A stretch of 64,000 nt of DNA, taken from contig CM077832.1 of NCBI GenBank assembly GCA_039720395.1, positions 20,485,607 to 20,549,606 on the forward strand. Reading direction: 5' to 3'. The notes under the pieces were generated by a model. That model saw nothing but the letters and a program-made list of their open reading frames with translations. It did not search any database and had not been told where the DNA came from. Below, one piece after another: positions 11,530-22,690 of the stretch. Position numbers and translations under genes: made by a program. This DNA comes from Liquidambar formosana. Lineage: Eukaryota; Streptophyta; Magnoliopsida; Saxifragales; Altingiaceae. Positions within the stretch are counted from its first letter, which is position 1. Each line of letters starts with the position of its first letter.

Positions 11530-11735
11530 GCCTTGGGAGGTTAATCGAATGGTCCAAGTATCTCTTCTAAAGCATGAGATCTTAGGTTCAACTCTCACCA
11601 CTCTCCCTCAAGGCTACTCATGGATTTATGTCTTATAATTTCCCAGTACATATGGGACGGGAAACTGCATGTACTCAAAGAGATTGGTCAAGTGTGTAAA
11701 CTTTCCAAGGAACCTTGTTTATATAAAAAATAAAT
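11530..11735 (+). mobile_element. tRNA-derived SINE (block A)
   Basis: The 5' part has an A-box-like TTAATCGAATGGTCC and a B-box-like GGTTCAACTCTCACC about 40 bases later, the internal pol III promoter of a tRNA-derived SINE. The 3' end is A-rich. Related copies are at 24245, 35419 and, inverted, 21470. Confidence 0.7.
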
Positions 11736-11786
11736 AAATAAAAAATGAAAAGAAAAGAAAAGAAAATAAAGGATTAGTATATAGTC

Positions 11787-12100
11787 AAGTGAGTCTATTC
11801 CTGTTCCGATTCGGCTATTCCTATCCCGAGTTAAGGCTAGTGAGAAAGAGAGGTCACGGATATGGTGATTTTGCCAGGGATACGTCATATGTACGTATAA
11901 TTGTATATGTAAACTTTGTACATGCAGGATCCGTGTATGCTCATCCTTTTTCCCAAACTAACATGATAGAGACATCAAAGGAGATCGAACAAAGCTAGCA
12001 CTCATACATAAAATGCCCCTTTGGTATATCGTCTTAGGATCACTAGTGAGTAATTTTTTCCTTGTAAACAATCTCAAGTAAATTTCTTGTGACAGAAGCA
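11787..12100 (+). promoter_or_regulatory. Upstream region of the small ORF, conserved in three loci
   Basis: The text around GAGTCTATTCCT...AGAGAGGTCACGGATATG is shared with block B (about 35670-35978) and, more distantly, with 25697-25830 upstream of the small ORF at 26998. No clear TATA box could be fixed. The conservation could reflect promoter function or simply shared ancestry by duplication. Confidence 0.4.
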
Positions 12101-12379
12101 ATGTCCATCGAAGCTCTGGCAATGGCGGGCGCCGATTATATGGAATGTGGGATCGAGCTTGAAGTGTGGGAGCGTGGTGGAATGGAGCAGCCACCCCATC
12201 TTCTAGCTGAGGAGAATCCAAGCATTGTGATGGCTGTGGAAAAGGGTGCTGCTAATTTAAGGGTGAATGGAAAGCAGGTAAAAGAAAAGATGCGGATGCA
12301 AATGGGCGAATTGTCCAAAGCTTTTATTTCGACCAATAAATCTGTATTTCAGATTGAAATGAGAGATGTATTTAGCTAA
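12101..12379 (+). CDS. Small uncharacterised protein, SIEALAMAG family, member A (92 aa)
   Basis: I do not recognise this protein. The frame starts at ATG 12101 (an in-frame GTG 12 bases upstream is not a likely start) and runs uninterrupted for 92 residues. The N-terminus SIEALAMAG is followed by a DYMECG segment, an acidic Trp-containing EVWER segment and QPPHLLAEE. The C-terminal half is charged, with a likely helix KEKMRMQMGELSKAF. There is no signal peptide or membrane segment. Three relatives lie at 35979, 19764 and 26998. Compared with 35979 it has no indels, with about six replaced and four silent codons, so purifying selection is not strongly shown. A possible splice donor (CAG then GTAAAA near 12278) means the true C-terminus could differ. 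Confidence 0.55.
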   Translation: MSIEALAMAGADYMECGIELEVWERGGMEQPPHLLAEENPSIVMAVEKGAANLRVNGKQVKEKMRMQMGELSKAFISTNKSVFQIEMRDVFS

Positions 12380-12389
12380 TTAATATATT

Positions 12390-12641
12390 GTCATGTTTGT
12401 TTGGTTGGAATGGAATGAATGGGATGGAATCCAATTCCCATTCCAATTCATTCAATTCCATCCATTCCAAACAACATGTTTAGATGAGGTAATTAAATGG
12501 GAATAGAATCGAACAGTAATAGTGAATTATAATGATGTTCATTCCGTAATGTTTATTTCAATCTCATTTCATTTCAAACTATTTTGAGTATGGAATTAGA
12601 TTTCATTATCATCCATTCCATTCCAACCAAACAAACATGAC
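12390..12641. mobile_element. MITE with GYCATGTTTGTTTGG termini (block A, shared with B)
   Basis: Perfectly matching inverted ends GTCATGTTTGTTTGG and CCAAACAAACATGAC enclose about 250 bases rich in GGAATGGAATG. It begins 11 bases after the small ORF stop codon, so it is the immediate 3' flank and perhaps part of the 3' UTR. The block B counterpart is 36268-36480. Confidence 0.75.
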
Positions 12642-14198
12642 TTATATGTATCAATTCTAAATTTAACTGTGATATATGTTGGGGAAAAATAAAAGAGAAA
12701 CTTTTTAAGAGAGGAACAATTCTCTAGGCAAAGCTGAAGACAGAATTGATTTTAAGTTGGATACCTATTGTTTTATTTCTATCGAGGAAGAGAGAGTATG
12801 AAGGGTAGAGGTGTAAAGAGAGGAGTGAGTCTTCCATGTAATTGTGATATGGCCAGGTGATGTCACAAGTTAATAAGGAACAAGCAAAATAGGATTGTAG
12901 GATCAAAAAGTATATTGACAATCCCACTTTAAATGGTTCTCATTAGAGCGCTTGTGACATCACCTAACCATATCACAGTTACATGGAAGTTTTTTTTTGT
13001 AAAGAGAGAGGGAGAGAAGGGTGGGCCATGCAGCCTAAAATCGAATCACTCCCATTATAAAATGCATATTTCTCCAAATGACCTATGCAATACACAAGAA
13101 ATAAAAGCAAACTTGAATGGGGGGCCATGGCCCTGCCAACCCCCCCTCCCTCCACTCGCGCTTAGAATTGGATTGGTATGAGGATGTAGGGAAAACTATT
13201 AATTCGAAATTATATCATGCTTGGTGATTCGATCAGTAGCAGGCCAACGTTCATGTTGTATTTGTGATGATATGGGATATAGGTACTATGCATAGGTGTG
13301 ATATTCGTAACATTGCTTTTTATATTTATGAGTGATTAAAGAATGCTTGATCCAATATTTTATAAATTGTCAGGGCATATATGAGATGCATGAGTTCTTC
13401 TTAGTTTGGTGATGACTAGACATTTTCGCCCCTATTGCTGTATGTTCTTCTCATAAGGTCGCACGTATGTTTCATTTCCTGTATGAGAAGATGCACTCGT
13501 ATTGGGAGATTGAGAGAATTTCTTGAGTTAGCTCACCCTACGTGAACGAGTGGGTACTGTCAGGTTGGATATGTGATCCATACTCGTGATCCACTCACAT
13601 GCGGGAGGTGGATCTTATGAGTATTTTCTATTAAGTGGGTTTCTTATTCTGTGCGACACTAGTGCTATTAGCTAGGTTTAGGATTTATAGGAAATTATAT
13701 AAGGTGACTTTCTCTATAGATTATGGTTGGCTTCTCTATGCATATATATCCTCTACCAATCTTTACCGTTACTCTCCCTTCTCTCTCTTGGAGACTTGAG
13801 TTCTTTGGTTCATTTATATAAAATGGCACAATGCCAAAAAATTTGCCCTGGATTGTGTAAGGGGAGTAATTCAATATCATCAAATGAAAATGATCAGACC
13901 ATCTCAGAGATCCCAATGGGATGCACGGTTGAGAGCAGTTGCCATTAGTGTAATCTATCCCAGATAGTTTTATACTCCATCATCTCCCTTTCATCTACAA
14001 GGTTGTTGGGAAAAAAATATTAAAAAAATTCACGACCTAGGATCCCCTGTTTTATTGCTACTAGGAAGGATCTAGACACCTAAAAGGAGAAAGAGTGAGA
14101 ATATATATTTACCTTGAGATATGGTGAAACTCTACTAAAACCAATGAAAGAAATCTTAAATTAACCCACTTAGGTAACCTAGCCTTGTGTCCTGGTGG
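12642..14198. other. Non-coding interval shared with block B
   Basis: No supportable gene is seen. The part 13190-13960 is LTR-like in texture (TATATAAGG near 13697, CT-rich stretch 13760-13790) but no termini could be fixed. It aligns with 36481-38400. The C-rich stretch near 13139-13155 corresponds to a run of 35 C at 37323 in block B. Confidence 0.5.
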
Positions 14199-14352
14199 AA
14201 GGGGTGTTAGTGCTTTAGGTTAAAACTGAGAACCAAACCGAACCAAATCAAATCAGTCGGTTTGGTTTGATTTGGTTTGATTTCTTTTTATAGTATGGTT
14301 TGGTTTGAAATCTACCCTAAAACCAAACCAAACCGAACTACTAACACCCCTA
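14199..14352. mobile_element. hAT-like MITE, AGGGGTGTTAGTG family (block A copy)
   Basis: Ends AAGGGGTGTTAGTG and CTAACACCCCTA enclose repeats of the type GGTTTGGTTTG and CCAAACCGAACC. It is shorter than its block B partner (38401-38598) owing to an internal deletion. The TSD is degraded here. Confidence 0.65.
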
Positions 14353-14418
14353 CTTGGTGCCTGGTGGTATTTTCTTTGCATCCCATTGTCGGAAATTGTA
14401 AAACCCAAGTACCCTAAT

Positions 14419-14649
14419 GCCATGTTTGTTTGGTTGGAATAGAATAGGTAGGAATGGAATCTAATTCCATACTCAAAATAGTCTGGAATGGAATGAGATT
14501 GAAATAAACATTGTGAAATTAATATCATTATAATCACTACTACTGTTTGATTCCATTCCCATTTAATTACCTCATCCAAACATATTGTTTGGAATGAATT
14601 GGAATGAGAATCCATTCCATCCATTCCATTCCAACCAAACAAACATGGC
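14419..14649. mobile_element. MITE unique to block A (GCCATGTTTGTTTGG family)
   Basis: It has inverted ends GCCATGTTTGTTTGG and CCAAACAAACATGGC. Block B has the empty site (ACCCTAAATGCAGAC, about 38650) where A has the element flanked by CCTAA on both sides. The insertion is therefore younger than the block duplication. Confidence 0.8.
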
Positions 14650-14950
14650 CTAAATGTAGACATTTTCATTGTTATGTCCTGAAAGTTATGAAATGATGTG
14701 AAAATCAAGGGCCTTGAATTCATAATCATGCGAAATTCACAGTTCTTATTGCCAAAGTTTTAGATCGTCACAATCCGTCATTTGCCATGGAATGGAATTC
14801 AGCTTTCAGAATTGCAATTTTTCCGCTTTTTTTTAAAAAAAACTTTTTAGTTCTGATATATACTCGTAATAACTTTAGTTTTAGATGTCAGAGTTACTCT
14901 AGTTGATTTTGTTTTCTCACACTCAAGTAGTTTCTATGCTTAATTTAATT

Positions 14951-17395
14951 CTTGAATAACCCACTTCTTTGGTATCAAGAAAAAACGCAATTGCAACAAT
15001 TTGGGGGAATTTGACAAAGAAACAAAAACAGAACGGGAAAAAAAATGGTTAGCTTCAATCCTTCATTAACCAATGAGATGAGTGATTGGTTGATGCAGTG
15101 AAAAACAATAGACGGATATGATCAACGTCAATATCTTATGAACTAGAATCCATCATATTGAGAGGAATATTTAAGATAGATAAAGACACACAACTTTTAT
15201 TAATCAAAATGTGCTCTAAGTCGCCTTCACTTATAGCCCCTCCCTATTTGTAAAGAACAAACCTTAATCCTCTATTTGGTTCGTGGAAAAATCGGTCTAA
15301 ATCTGGAAACTGATAATAAAAGAGCCTAGAGAACAAAGACAAAATTGAGGGTGAGTGATTTTAACTTATAATTCAAGTTATCACTGGAACAAAAATCTCA
15401 AAAGTAGCAAAATTGTATTATTGATGGCCTCAACAAAGGAATTTGGCTAAATAATGAGAAGGTGCAGGATTCTAAAATTCTCGACGCTGTCAAGTGTTAA
15501 TTAATCATGCGAATTTTGGGCAACTCCGATTTCGGAGGCTTGATGTCTACTAGTGCCTTTTGGACTTTTGGCGGTCAAATAGTTGGGTGAAGTATTCTTG
15601 TTACCTGTCCTACATGTTTTGACTATCACTGTGGATAGTTTGAAAGCAATTAGAGCCAACCACCCTCTTTACCTCTTATGAAGTATGACTTTGGATAGGG
15701 GATAAGGATATAGATATACTAATATGATTCGCTTATTACCATCACAAAACTTTTTTTGTAATTTTTATATATTTTAAAATTTTTAAGGTTTTATGAAAAA
15801 TATGAAGGGTTTTCATAAAAATTACTCGCATATTTTGCCACCAAAAAAAAAAAAAAAAAAAAAACCCATAATGTTTAAAGTATTAGAATAATACTTATTT
15901 TTTATATATAAAAATTACAATCGGACCCCAACTGTGTCGCAAAAGTGTCCCAACCGAAGAAGTGTTTCAATGCGTTTGAGTGTCCCAACTGTGTTCTCAA
16001 TGTGTCATATAAAAAATTAAAATTTTAATTTCTCAAAATTTCTTAGCCATGTCCGACACATGTTGAATGCGTGTCAGGGGAGTGTAGGTGTTCAACACAT
16101 GTTCGACACTGTCAAGGCAGCTTCAAAGAAATGTCGGTGCCTCTTAGATTTGACCTATCATACTTGAGAGTGCTTGCCGTAAGCTCCATTTCTCGTCTCC
16201 TCCTGGAATTATGCCTCAATACATGTGCTAGGGTCATTTCTGCTCCATTTTTCTCAAGTTACATTCAGGTTGAGGTTATCACTCAGCACACTAATATGCC
16301 CTGCATCTTTTGGATGCTAAGTGGGAAATCTCTTCTACTTGAAAAGGTGTGGAATTGTGAAAATATTTAAATGCAACAAAAAGTGTTGTTTGGTGCCTTA
16401 ATGGGTTCCAAAAGAAATGTTCTCTAAAGAAGAACATTTTATTCACTTGTCTACAACTTGTGAGATGCAGATAAGGTTCATTAGACCCAAAGATTGAGGA
16501 AAACTCCTTTTACTATTAAGGAAGCTTGAACCCAACCCAATAAGATAGATCTTCCCTATCCCGTTTTTTATGGCTCACTATTCGAACCAAGCACTCCCCT
16601 TACAAGAAGGGAAGGGAGGCGAAGCCATCAGGCTATTGGCTAGTCCTTCCAACTTACAGACCAAACAATTTTGCACAATGTGGTGCATTGGGTGACACCA
16701 AAAGGCGTAGTTAGAAGCAACTTCAAGCTAGAGTTACTTCAATTATCCTTTTATTATGTACTTTAATACAACACTCGTGCAAGTTTCTAGATCATGCTCC
16801 CCCTTCTGAAGCACTTCATGACATGCTTCTTTTGAGAGACGTCAAAGGTGGGTGCCATATATAGGTTTTTATTAAAGTTGCTACCAAACACACATTAAAA
16901 ATTTGAAGTGTAATTTTCACTGGGTTCTCCTTCCCCCTAAATATAATGACTTCTCTGTTTTCTATAACACTTTAATTCTTTAGGCTTCTCTCTTGTCTCT
17001 GTTTTTGACACTAACAGGGGTTGCAAATGTTATGCTCCGACATTTTGAAAATTTTTATTTTACATTTATTCAAAATGGTCTGATAAAATAGAAAGGTAAT
17101 AATAAAATAAAGTTATGCGACAAGCACCTCAGGACAAATAAAACTGACAAAAATGTCTCCATTTCTATTACCATTAAGTGTAAGTAACCAATCTTCATTA
17201 CCCTGTTACTTCTTGTCACCAATAACTTCCAGCATTACCACTCATCATCACTGTATTTCTATATCATTTACCACCAATCCAACACCATAACAATCATTCA
17301 CTCATCACCATAACTCAAACCTCATCCATCATCAACCAACACCACCTATATATCCACCACTATCACTGTCCATCATCACCATCGACCATCAATGA
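14951..17395. other. Gene-free interval with transposon remnants
   Basis: No reliable coding region. About 15745-15845 is one arm of the fold-back family (TTTATGAAAAATATGAAGGG). About 15920-16150 has repeated GTGTCCCAACTGTG and GTCCGACACATG motifs of an unclassified repeat. 17220-17390 is a low-complexity CAC/CAT-rich stretch. Confidence 0.5.
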
Positions 17396-17713
17396 GTGGT
17401 GATTTAGTGGTAAAAGTGTAATAGGTTAGGTAATCAAGGGTTCAAGTCTAGGGAGTAATGGGGACGTGAATTTGCCCTTTAATGGTCTTACTCATGCATG
17501 AGAGCCACTAACCTTTAGTGGACTGAGGTCATGCTAGGTATGGCATGACTAATTTAAGGGAGCACTTAGAGTTGTTCTTTCTGAGGGCATGCTTTTAGGC
17601 CACTTCAGATAATTAGTTCTTCATTTGGTAAGAGGAGTTATTATATATGGTCACACATAAATAGAGTCATTATGATTGATTACCTATTTTTACCTTTTTT
17701 TTATTATAAAAAA
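17396..17713 (+). mobile_element. SINE-like element of a second family
   Basis: An A-box-like TTTAGTGGTAAAAGTG (17403) and a B-box-like GGGTTCAAGTC (17438-17448) are spaced as in tRNA-derived promoters. The sequence ends about 270 bases later in a T-rich tail. It is not closely related to the SINEs at 11530 and 24245. Confidence 0.5.
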
Positions 17714-17771
17714 AACATCATCACCATTGCCAATCATCATTCAGTGTCACCTATGCACCCATAGCCACCAC

Positions 17772-18495
17772 TAGGGGTGCAACTCGGTCCGGGACGGTCC
17801 GGGACAGGGGTATATCCGTCCCGTCCCGAAGTAATTCGGGACTTGAAAATCAATACCGGAACCGAACCGAATTTACTATTGTCCCGTCCCGTCCCGTCCC
17901 GAAAAATACCGGGACGGAACGGTCCGGTTCTCGGTATTTATCAGTTTGTTTTCCTTGAATTAAAAATTAAAAATAACTACTTCCAATTAAAAATTGTCAA
18001 CCTGATTAGCCACAAAATGAGTTAAATATACCTGCTTTTCCACAAAATAGACTACATAAAATCATAAATACATAATCATTAATTATAATTCATTCATTCA
18101 TTCATAGTAGTGAACTAGTGATAGCACAATAAACTAATAAGTCCACTTGTCCATTAGCATTATTTTACAACCAAACATAATTATACATTTATACTCAAGA
18201 AAGTCATAATTCAAAACCAAAATATTAGTAATATATAATTATATATTATATATTATATATATAAAAATATATATATAATATTATATTTAATTGGTACTCG
18301 GTCCGAGAATTCGGTACGGGAATTCGGTACAGGACGGTACTGAACACCCCTAAACCGAGTCCCGTCCCGAAAAAATTCGGTTTTTAAAAATTTGTCCCGA
18401 GTCCCGTCCCGGACACTGTTTGTCCCGTCCCGTCCCGGACCGAATTGCTCGGAACGGTCCGGTCCCTGGAATTCCCGAACCAAGTTGCACCCCTA
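17772..18495. mobile_element. Non-autonomous hAT element, TAGGGGTGCAACTCGG family
   Basis: Termini are TAGGGGTGCAACTCGG and, inverted, AAGTTGCACCCCTA, with a perfect 8-base TSD GCCACCAC (17764-17771 and 18496-18503). Both ends carry 100-200 bases of GC-rich repeats built from CGGTCCGGGAC and CCCGTCCCG, around an AT-rich core with no transposase. The same family is at 32420-32980. Confidence 0.92.
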
Positions 18496-18517
18496 GCCAC
18501 CACCACATCCTAATTCC

Positions 18518-18860
18518 ACTATAAGAAATTGGACCTTTAGTGCAAAAGTTCTCCTAACCATGTCTACGAGTCGCGGCTAAAGGTCTCACTGGCCAGTTTT
18601 TTAATTTCTATCACCGCTAGGCAGCTGCTAAAACTTTAAGCGGTGACTTTTAAGTTTTGGATGCTGCAGCCACGACAAAAAAACCGTCCCTAAATGTTAG
18701 GTGGTAATGACAAATGTGATGAATATATATATATATTAAAACTAGTATTCATCAATTTTTTAAAAAATATTTGTTATTATTTAAAAAGGAATAGGTAACA
18801 TTTAGGGACGATGTGTTTAATTTGGTTAATAATTAAGATGGCGCTTTCTGGTTAAAAAAA
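18518..18860 (+). mobile_element. CACTA-like element end (partial)
   Basis: CACTATAAGAAATTGG is a variant of the CACTACAAGAAA terminus of plant CACTA (En/Spm) elements. It is followed by GC-rich subterminal segments such as AAACCGTCCCTAAATG and their inverse CATTTAGGGACG near 18801. No matching right terminus was found. Confidence 0.45.
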
Positions 18861-19349
18861 TAATTTCCATATTATAGCAGCGGCCCCCTTATTTATTTAT
18901 TTACACATGCACTCTCTTTCTCCTTTCTTTTTTATCCTTCTCTTAATTTTTATTTTTTCTGTGGTCTTCTTTTGTCACAAATATTGATGAAGACCACAGA
19001 AAAAAATTGAAAAATAAAAATAAAAGTAAAAATAAAAAATGAAATGAGCTCTCTTTTTTGTAAAGTGGGAGAGAGAAAAGAGGCTATGATTTGGCAGCAG
19101 ACGTGGGGAAATTTTCTTGTTGCTCTGTAGAAGATGGTTGGTGAGACTTTTATTTTTTTATTTATTTAAAAAAAAAAAAAAAAGATGCAGCCATTTTATT
19201 AGTATTTGGTTCTTCAGTTTCTACGCAGAGGTATATATTCTTCACTTTGCCTCAATTAGTTGGAGAATATTCGTGTCTCCTACACTAGAATATTGCATCT
19301 TAGCTTTATTCATTTGGGTTCCCCCTTCAGGTTTTTTGCACGTACTCCA

Positions 19350-19487
19350 CCAACTGCGGTCACACCTGACATCATATATAATCATTAATCACAGCATTGC
19401 ATTAGCATTTGTTGAAGAAGATGCTGTCAAAGTCAATAAGATGATCACGAGATTATTGTTTTTTAAATTTAATCTAACACTTCTCTC

Positions 19488-19518
<31 letters not shown>

Positions 19519-19763
19519 TCCAAAGTAAAAAAATATAAAAATAAGAAGCTTCCATTTGATCCTGATGCTACCCGTGATTTTTGAGATGAAATTGTTTTGG
19601 TCTATCCCTTGTATTCACATTTGAACTTGTCATGGAGTTGAGATATATATATATATAAGCACTAGCTTGTTGGAGTCATTCTCAAACAATCTATGGTAGC
19701 TAGCTATTTAGTCATCAAGACAAAAAATCTGCTGTATTATTATTCATTCTGCACGTACAAATC
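19350..19763 (+). promoter_or_regulatory. Upstream region shared by small-ORF loci C and D
   Basis: This region aligns with about 26605-26997. Shared blocks include AGCATTGCATTAGCATTTG, CTTCCATTTGATCCTGATGC and ATTCTCAAACAAT, and the last ends about 75 bases before the start codon. A CT dinucleotide run (19488-19519) is longer here than in the partner. The shared sequence carries through to the start codon and supports a common origin of loci C and D. Confidence 0.5.
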
Positions 19764-19925
19764 ATGTCAGTTTCAATAGAGTCTCTGGCGATGGCTGGAG
19801 TGAATTATGTTGAATGGGGTATGGACATGGAAGAATGGGAGCGGCAGGACTTGGCGCCGCCGCCTCCCCATTTACTACTTGACAAGGAAGAAGAATTAGG
19901 GGAAGTCAGGAGGGAGAATAAATGC
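19764..19925 (+). pseudogene. Small uncharacterised protein, SIEALAMAG family, member C (interrupted by a solo LTR)
   Basis: ATG at 19764 opens MSVSIESLAMAG, then NYVEWGMDMEEWER and PPPPHLLLDKEEE. This is clearly the same family as 12101, 26998 and 35979, and the closest to 26998 in its first 25 residues. A solo LTR enters at 19926, after about 54 codons. The open frame then runs into LTR sequence and stops at 20016-20018 (84 residues), so the original C-terminus is lost. Without the LTR the frame would continue at 20315 into a segment of unknown nature. I do not recognise a function. Confidence 0.6.
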
Positions 19926-20309
19926 TGTTGTAGTATGTGGAGTCTTATGATATTAGTCAATAGGATTGACTGGAGGCTTTGGGGGGAGGAGCCTCCCAAG
20001 GAGGTTCGGGGAGCGTAGCCCCTTACAACTTTCGTACTTTTATGTAGAGGTATTTTAGGTATTTTCCCATGTTTTTATGTTAACCCTAATTACTACGGGT
20101 GTTATATATAAGGGGGTTGGCCATCAGAAAACTTTGTATTTTGTATTCTTTTTTTCGCCTCAGAGCATAGTGAAATTGTGTGTGTGCCGTGAACGTACCT
20201 CAACTAGAGAGAATCACGTAAATTTCTGCGTTTTTGCTTCTTTAATTATTTCTTTCTTTTCTTGTTAATCACTGTGTGTATGATAGAAAAAGATTAATTT
20301 CTCCCAACA
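19926..20309. mobile_element. Solo LTR inside small-ORF locus C
   Basis: It starts TGTTGTAGTATGTGG and ends TTTCTCCCAACA, with a perfect 5-base TSD AATGC (19921-19925 and 20310-20314). Length is 384 bases. It has a TATATAAGG promoter-like motif near 20105. No internal retrotransposon sequence is present. Confidence 0.9.
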
Positions 20310-20314
20310 AATGC

Positions 20315-20605
20315 GGCTTTCGTACCACCCATTTCTTACATTATTCTGAAAAGCTCTTGAGATATTCTTCTTCAGGTACCACCCATTTCTCTTCACCCAC
20401 ATGGGTGAAGAGAATGCCGTGGCGGTTGGGGTCCATAGCTACAATGGGAATGACGACCATGATGAGAGCCATTTTCAGGCTATTGATGATACTGATCCAA
20501 TGGCTTTACAAATATTAGTTGGCCATGTCGGCAGCTTTGTATTTGGATGTCATTTTTTGCACAGCATTAATCAAGTTGATCGTGTTTTTATTTTTTTTTT
20601 AATTT
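20315..20605 (+). other. Coding-like fragment downstream of small-ORF locus C
   Basis: After an acceptor-like TTCTTCAG at about 20367-20374, one frame is open and of ordinary composition (GEENAVAVGVHSYNG, then DDHDESHFQAIDDTDPMAL) to about 20580, before T-rich sequence. It is in a different frame from the direct continuation of the small ORF. It could be a second exon of that gene or a stray fragment. I recognise no domain. Confidence 0.3.
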
Positions 20606-21469
20606 TTTAATTTATTTAATTATTTTTTATTTGTATTTTTATTTTTTATTTGCTTGCTCAATGTACGATTGATGCTTAGAGCACCTGAATCCTTGTGATG
20701 ATGACAGAAACTAGATTTGCGACAAATGGCTTTCATTCCTGAGGAATAATTAATAAGCTATTTTTGTGAGGTTTAATAATATATATGAATCACCTTTTAA
20801 TTTTTCCGAGTTGCGAATTTCTAGATGATTTTTCCAAGGTACTAAATTAAAATAAATTTTTACCCTAGAATTAATCTCATATATAAAAATTTGATAGATT
20901 TTATCAATGGCCCCCTTATTTATTTATTTATTTATTTTAATATAGGATTTTGAACTTCCAAGCATAAAAAATGATTTACTTCTAATAAAAAAGGCTTGTT
21001 TAGGAACTTCAAAAACTGGATCAGACTAGATCCAGTTTATAACTATTATCTGGTTTTTAAATAGATCAACTTACAATTTGTTTGAAAAAACAGTGTTTAT
21101 ACCTTATTTTGAAAACAAAACTGAATTGTTTAGTAGGAGAAAGGGACTTATCAACAGTATAAAATGTAAAATCAAAACTAGAAAAACTTATTTTTAGTGG
21201 ACTAAAAATAGAAAAGGCTTTCATGAAAATTGATAGAGTTGTCAATTGAAAAAAAAAAAATGTTTTAAAATGAATTTGTGGAAGAGAGTTTTTTCAAAAT
21301 TTATCGTTTAAGTGGATTTTTTGGTAAAAAATGAAAATAATGACTATAAATGGCCACAACTTCTATTTAAATGACAGATTTTGAAAAAAAATTATTTTGT
21401 GAAGTCTTTTAAAATAATGTTTTTTGGTGGATTTCATAGGGTTTTTTTTTTATCAGGAGGTTTCAAATG
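20606..21469. other. Gene-free AT-rich interval
   Basis: No coding region is supported. About 21215-21450 is a fold-back family remnant, with GGCTTTCATGAAAATTGAT and its inverted relatives around TTTATCGTTTAAGTGG. The stretch 20600-20650 is almost pure T/A. Confidence 0.5.
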
Positions 21470-21645
21470 CTTTAATTTGCACCTGATTAATCCCCTGGGC
21501 ACATGCAGTCCCCCCATCCCACATTCACCAAGCAGTTATAAGACAAAGTTCATGAAAGTTGCCTTGAAGGGGAGTGGTGGGAATGGATTCTAAGACCTCT
21601 TGCTTGGCAAGAAGCCCTTGGACCACTCGGTCCAAATAAGTAGGA
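21470..21645 (-). mobile_element. tRNA-derived SINE, minus strand
   Basis: Read on the minus strand it has an A-box-like GGACCGAGTGGTCC near its 5' end and the family 3' text ending in CCCAGGGGATTAATCAGG. It is the inverted relative of the SINEs at 11530, 24245 and 35419. Its 5' end abuts the Mutator-like element at 21662. Confidence 0.6.
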
Positions 21646-21912
21646 GTACAGATAAAATTTAGGGTAAAATACATCTACACCCCCTGTATTTACTGATTAT
21701 TACATTGACCCTCCCATAATTTCTGAAATTACACTGACCTCCCCTTGTCAGAACGGCAAAGTTAAGGGAATGACTAGAAGTATGAAATGACGAAAATGCC
21801 CTTCTAGTAAAACATAGTCGTTGTAGTGTTTCACTAGATTAAAACACAAAAAGGCACAATCCCTTTTCTTCTTCATCTGCATCCTTCGCCTCTTTCTCGA
21901 ACCCTCCCCATT

Positions 21913-22020
21913 CAAATCGGACTCCGATTCCATCTCCGTTGTCGATTTCGTAGACCAAGTTGACATCCAAATCTACCTACACTCCGATGTTCTCCGCCGC
22001 ACCAAATACTTCACCGCGAA
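21913..22020 (+). pseudogene. Possible captured host-gene fragment (BTB/POZ-like) in the MULE
   Basis: One frame reads SDSDSISVVDFVDQVDIQ and then YLHSDVLRRTKYFTAN before a stop. The LHSDVLRRxKYF pattern resembles the region of plant BTB/POZ domain proteins where the substrate-adaptor fold begins. The fragment is too short to be functional. The identification is from memory of the motif and is tentative. Confidence 0.3.
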
Positions 22021-22204
22021 CTGATGGCAACAGCAACGAGATTCCGGCGATTGGAAGGCTCCATCTCCATCGTGCAAGGTTTCTTCTCCATCTCTCTTTC
22101 TTTTTCCTTTTATTTTTTTTCTTTTTTTTTCTTTTGTCCCCTATTAAGGCAACCCACTGCCATGGTTGAAATGAGATCTAAACGCCAGATCCGCTAGAGA
22201 TCTA

Positions 22205-22690
22205 GTGGCGGGGGGAAGCACAAGGGTTTGGAGAGAGAAAAAAAAAAAAAAAAAAGAAGGAAAACAGAGGGGAGAAGGAAGAATGACGAGAAGGAGAAGA
22301 AGCTGTGGCGGCGGGCTTCTGGCAGTGGGGGGAGGCACAAGGGTTTGGAGAAAAAAAAAAAAAGAAAGAAAGAAAGAAAATGAAAACAGAGGGGAGAAGG
22401 AAGGATGACGAGAGGGTTTGATGGGTTTCCGATTTGGGTTTGATGGGTTCGTTGGTGATGGCGTTCATTTCCAAGGGACCCAAAACATAACACAACGAAA
22501 AAAAAAAAAAAAAAAAAAAAGAAGCATCCGCCTATGTGATTTGGAGACGGCGTAAAGAGAGAGAGAAAGGGATTAGGAAACAACAAAGAAGAGAATAAAG
22601 GAAGAAGGAGCTGCGGCAACAGGCTTTTGGCAGTGGGGGGAGGCACGAGGGTTTGGAGAGAAAAAAAAAAAAGAAAAAGAAGAAGATGAA
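22205..22690. repeat. Tandem repeats inside the MULE
   Basis: Units containing GGCAGTGGGGGGAGGCAC, then AAGGGTTTGGAGA, an A run, GAAAACAGAGGG and GAAGGA recur near 22205, 22318 and 22628 with insertions between them. A minus-like counterpart near 23180 (GGGCTTTTAGCAGTGGGG) extends the pattern. They look like local duplications within the element. Confidence 0.7.

Larger units (their letters stand above)
4664..14950. repeat. Segmental duplication, block A
   Basis: This segment is a direct copy of 28073-38951. It carries, in the same order, CYP79 (dead here), a Stowaway, a fold-back element, a Tourist MITE, two SINEs, the small ORF, a MITE and a hAT MITE. Homology starts at GCTTTAAACC, only 24 bases before the CYP79 start codon, and ends at TAATTTAATT. 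Outside these points the flanks differ. Insertions unique to A are the solo LTR at 5709 and the MITE at 14419. About 430 bases at 8850-9285 are present only here. Confidence 0.9.

Noticed and set aside
11444..11638. 64-codon plus-strand frame
   Set aside because: It crosses the boundary of two SINEs and includes the A run.
14253..14729. 158-codon minus-strand frame
   Set aside because: It spans the hAT MITE and the neighbouring MITE; the residues reflect their repeats.
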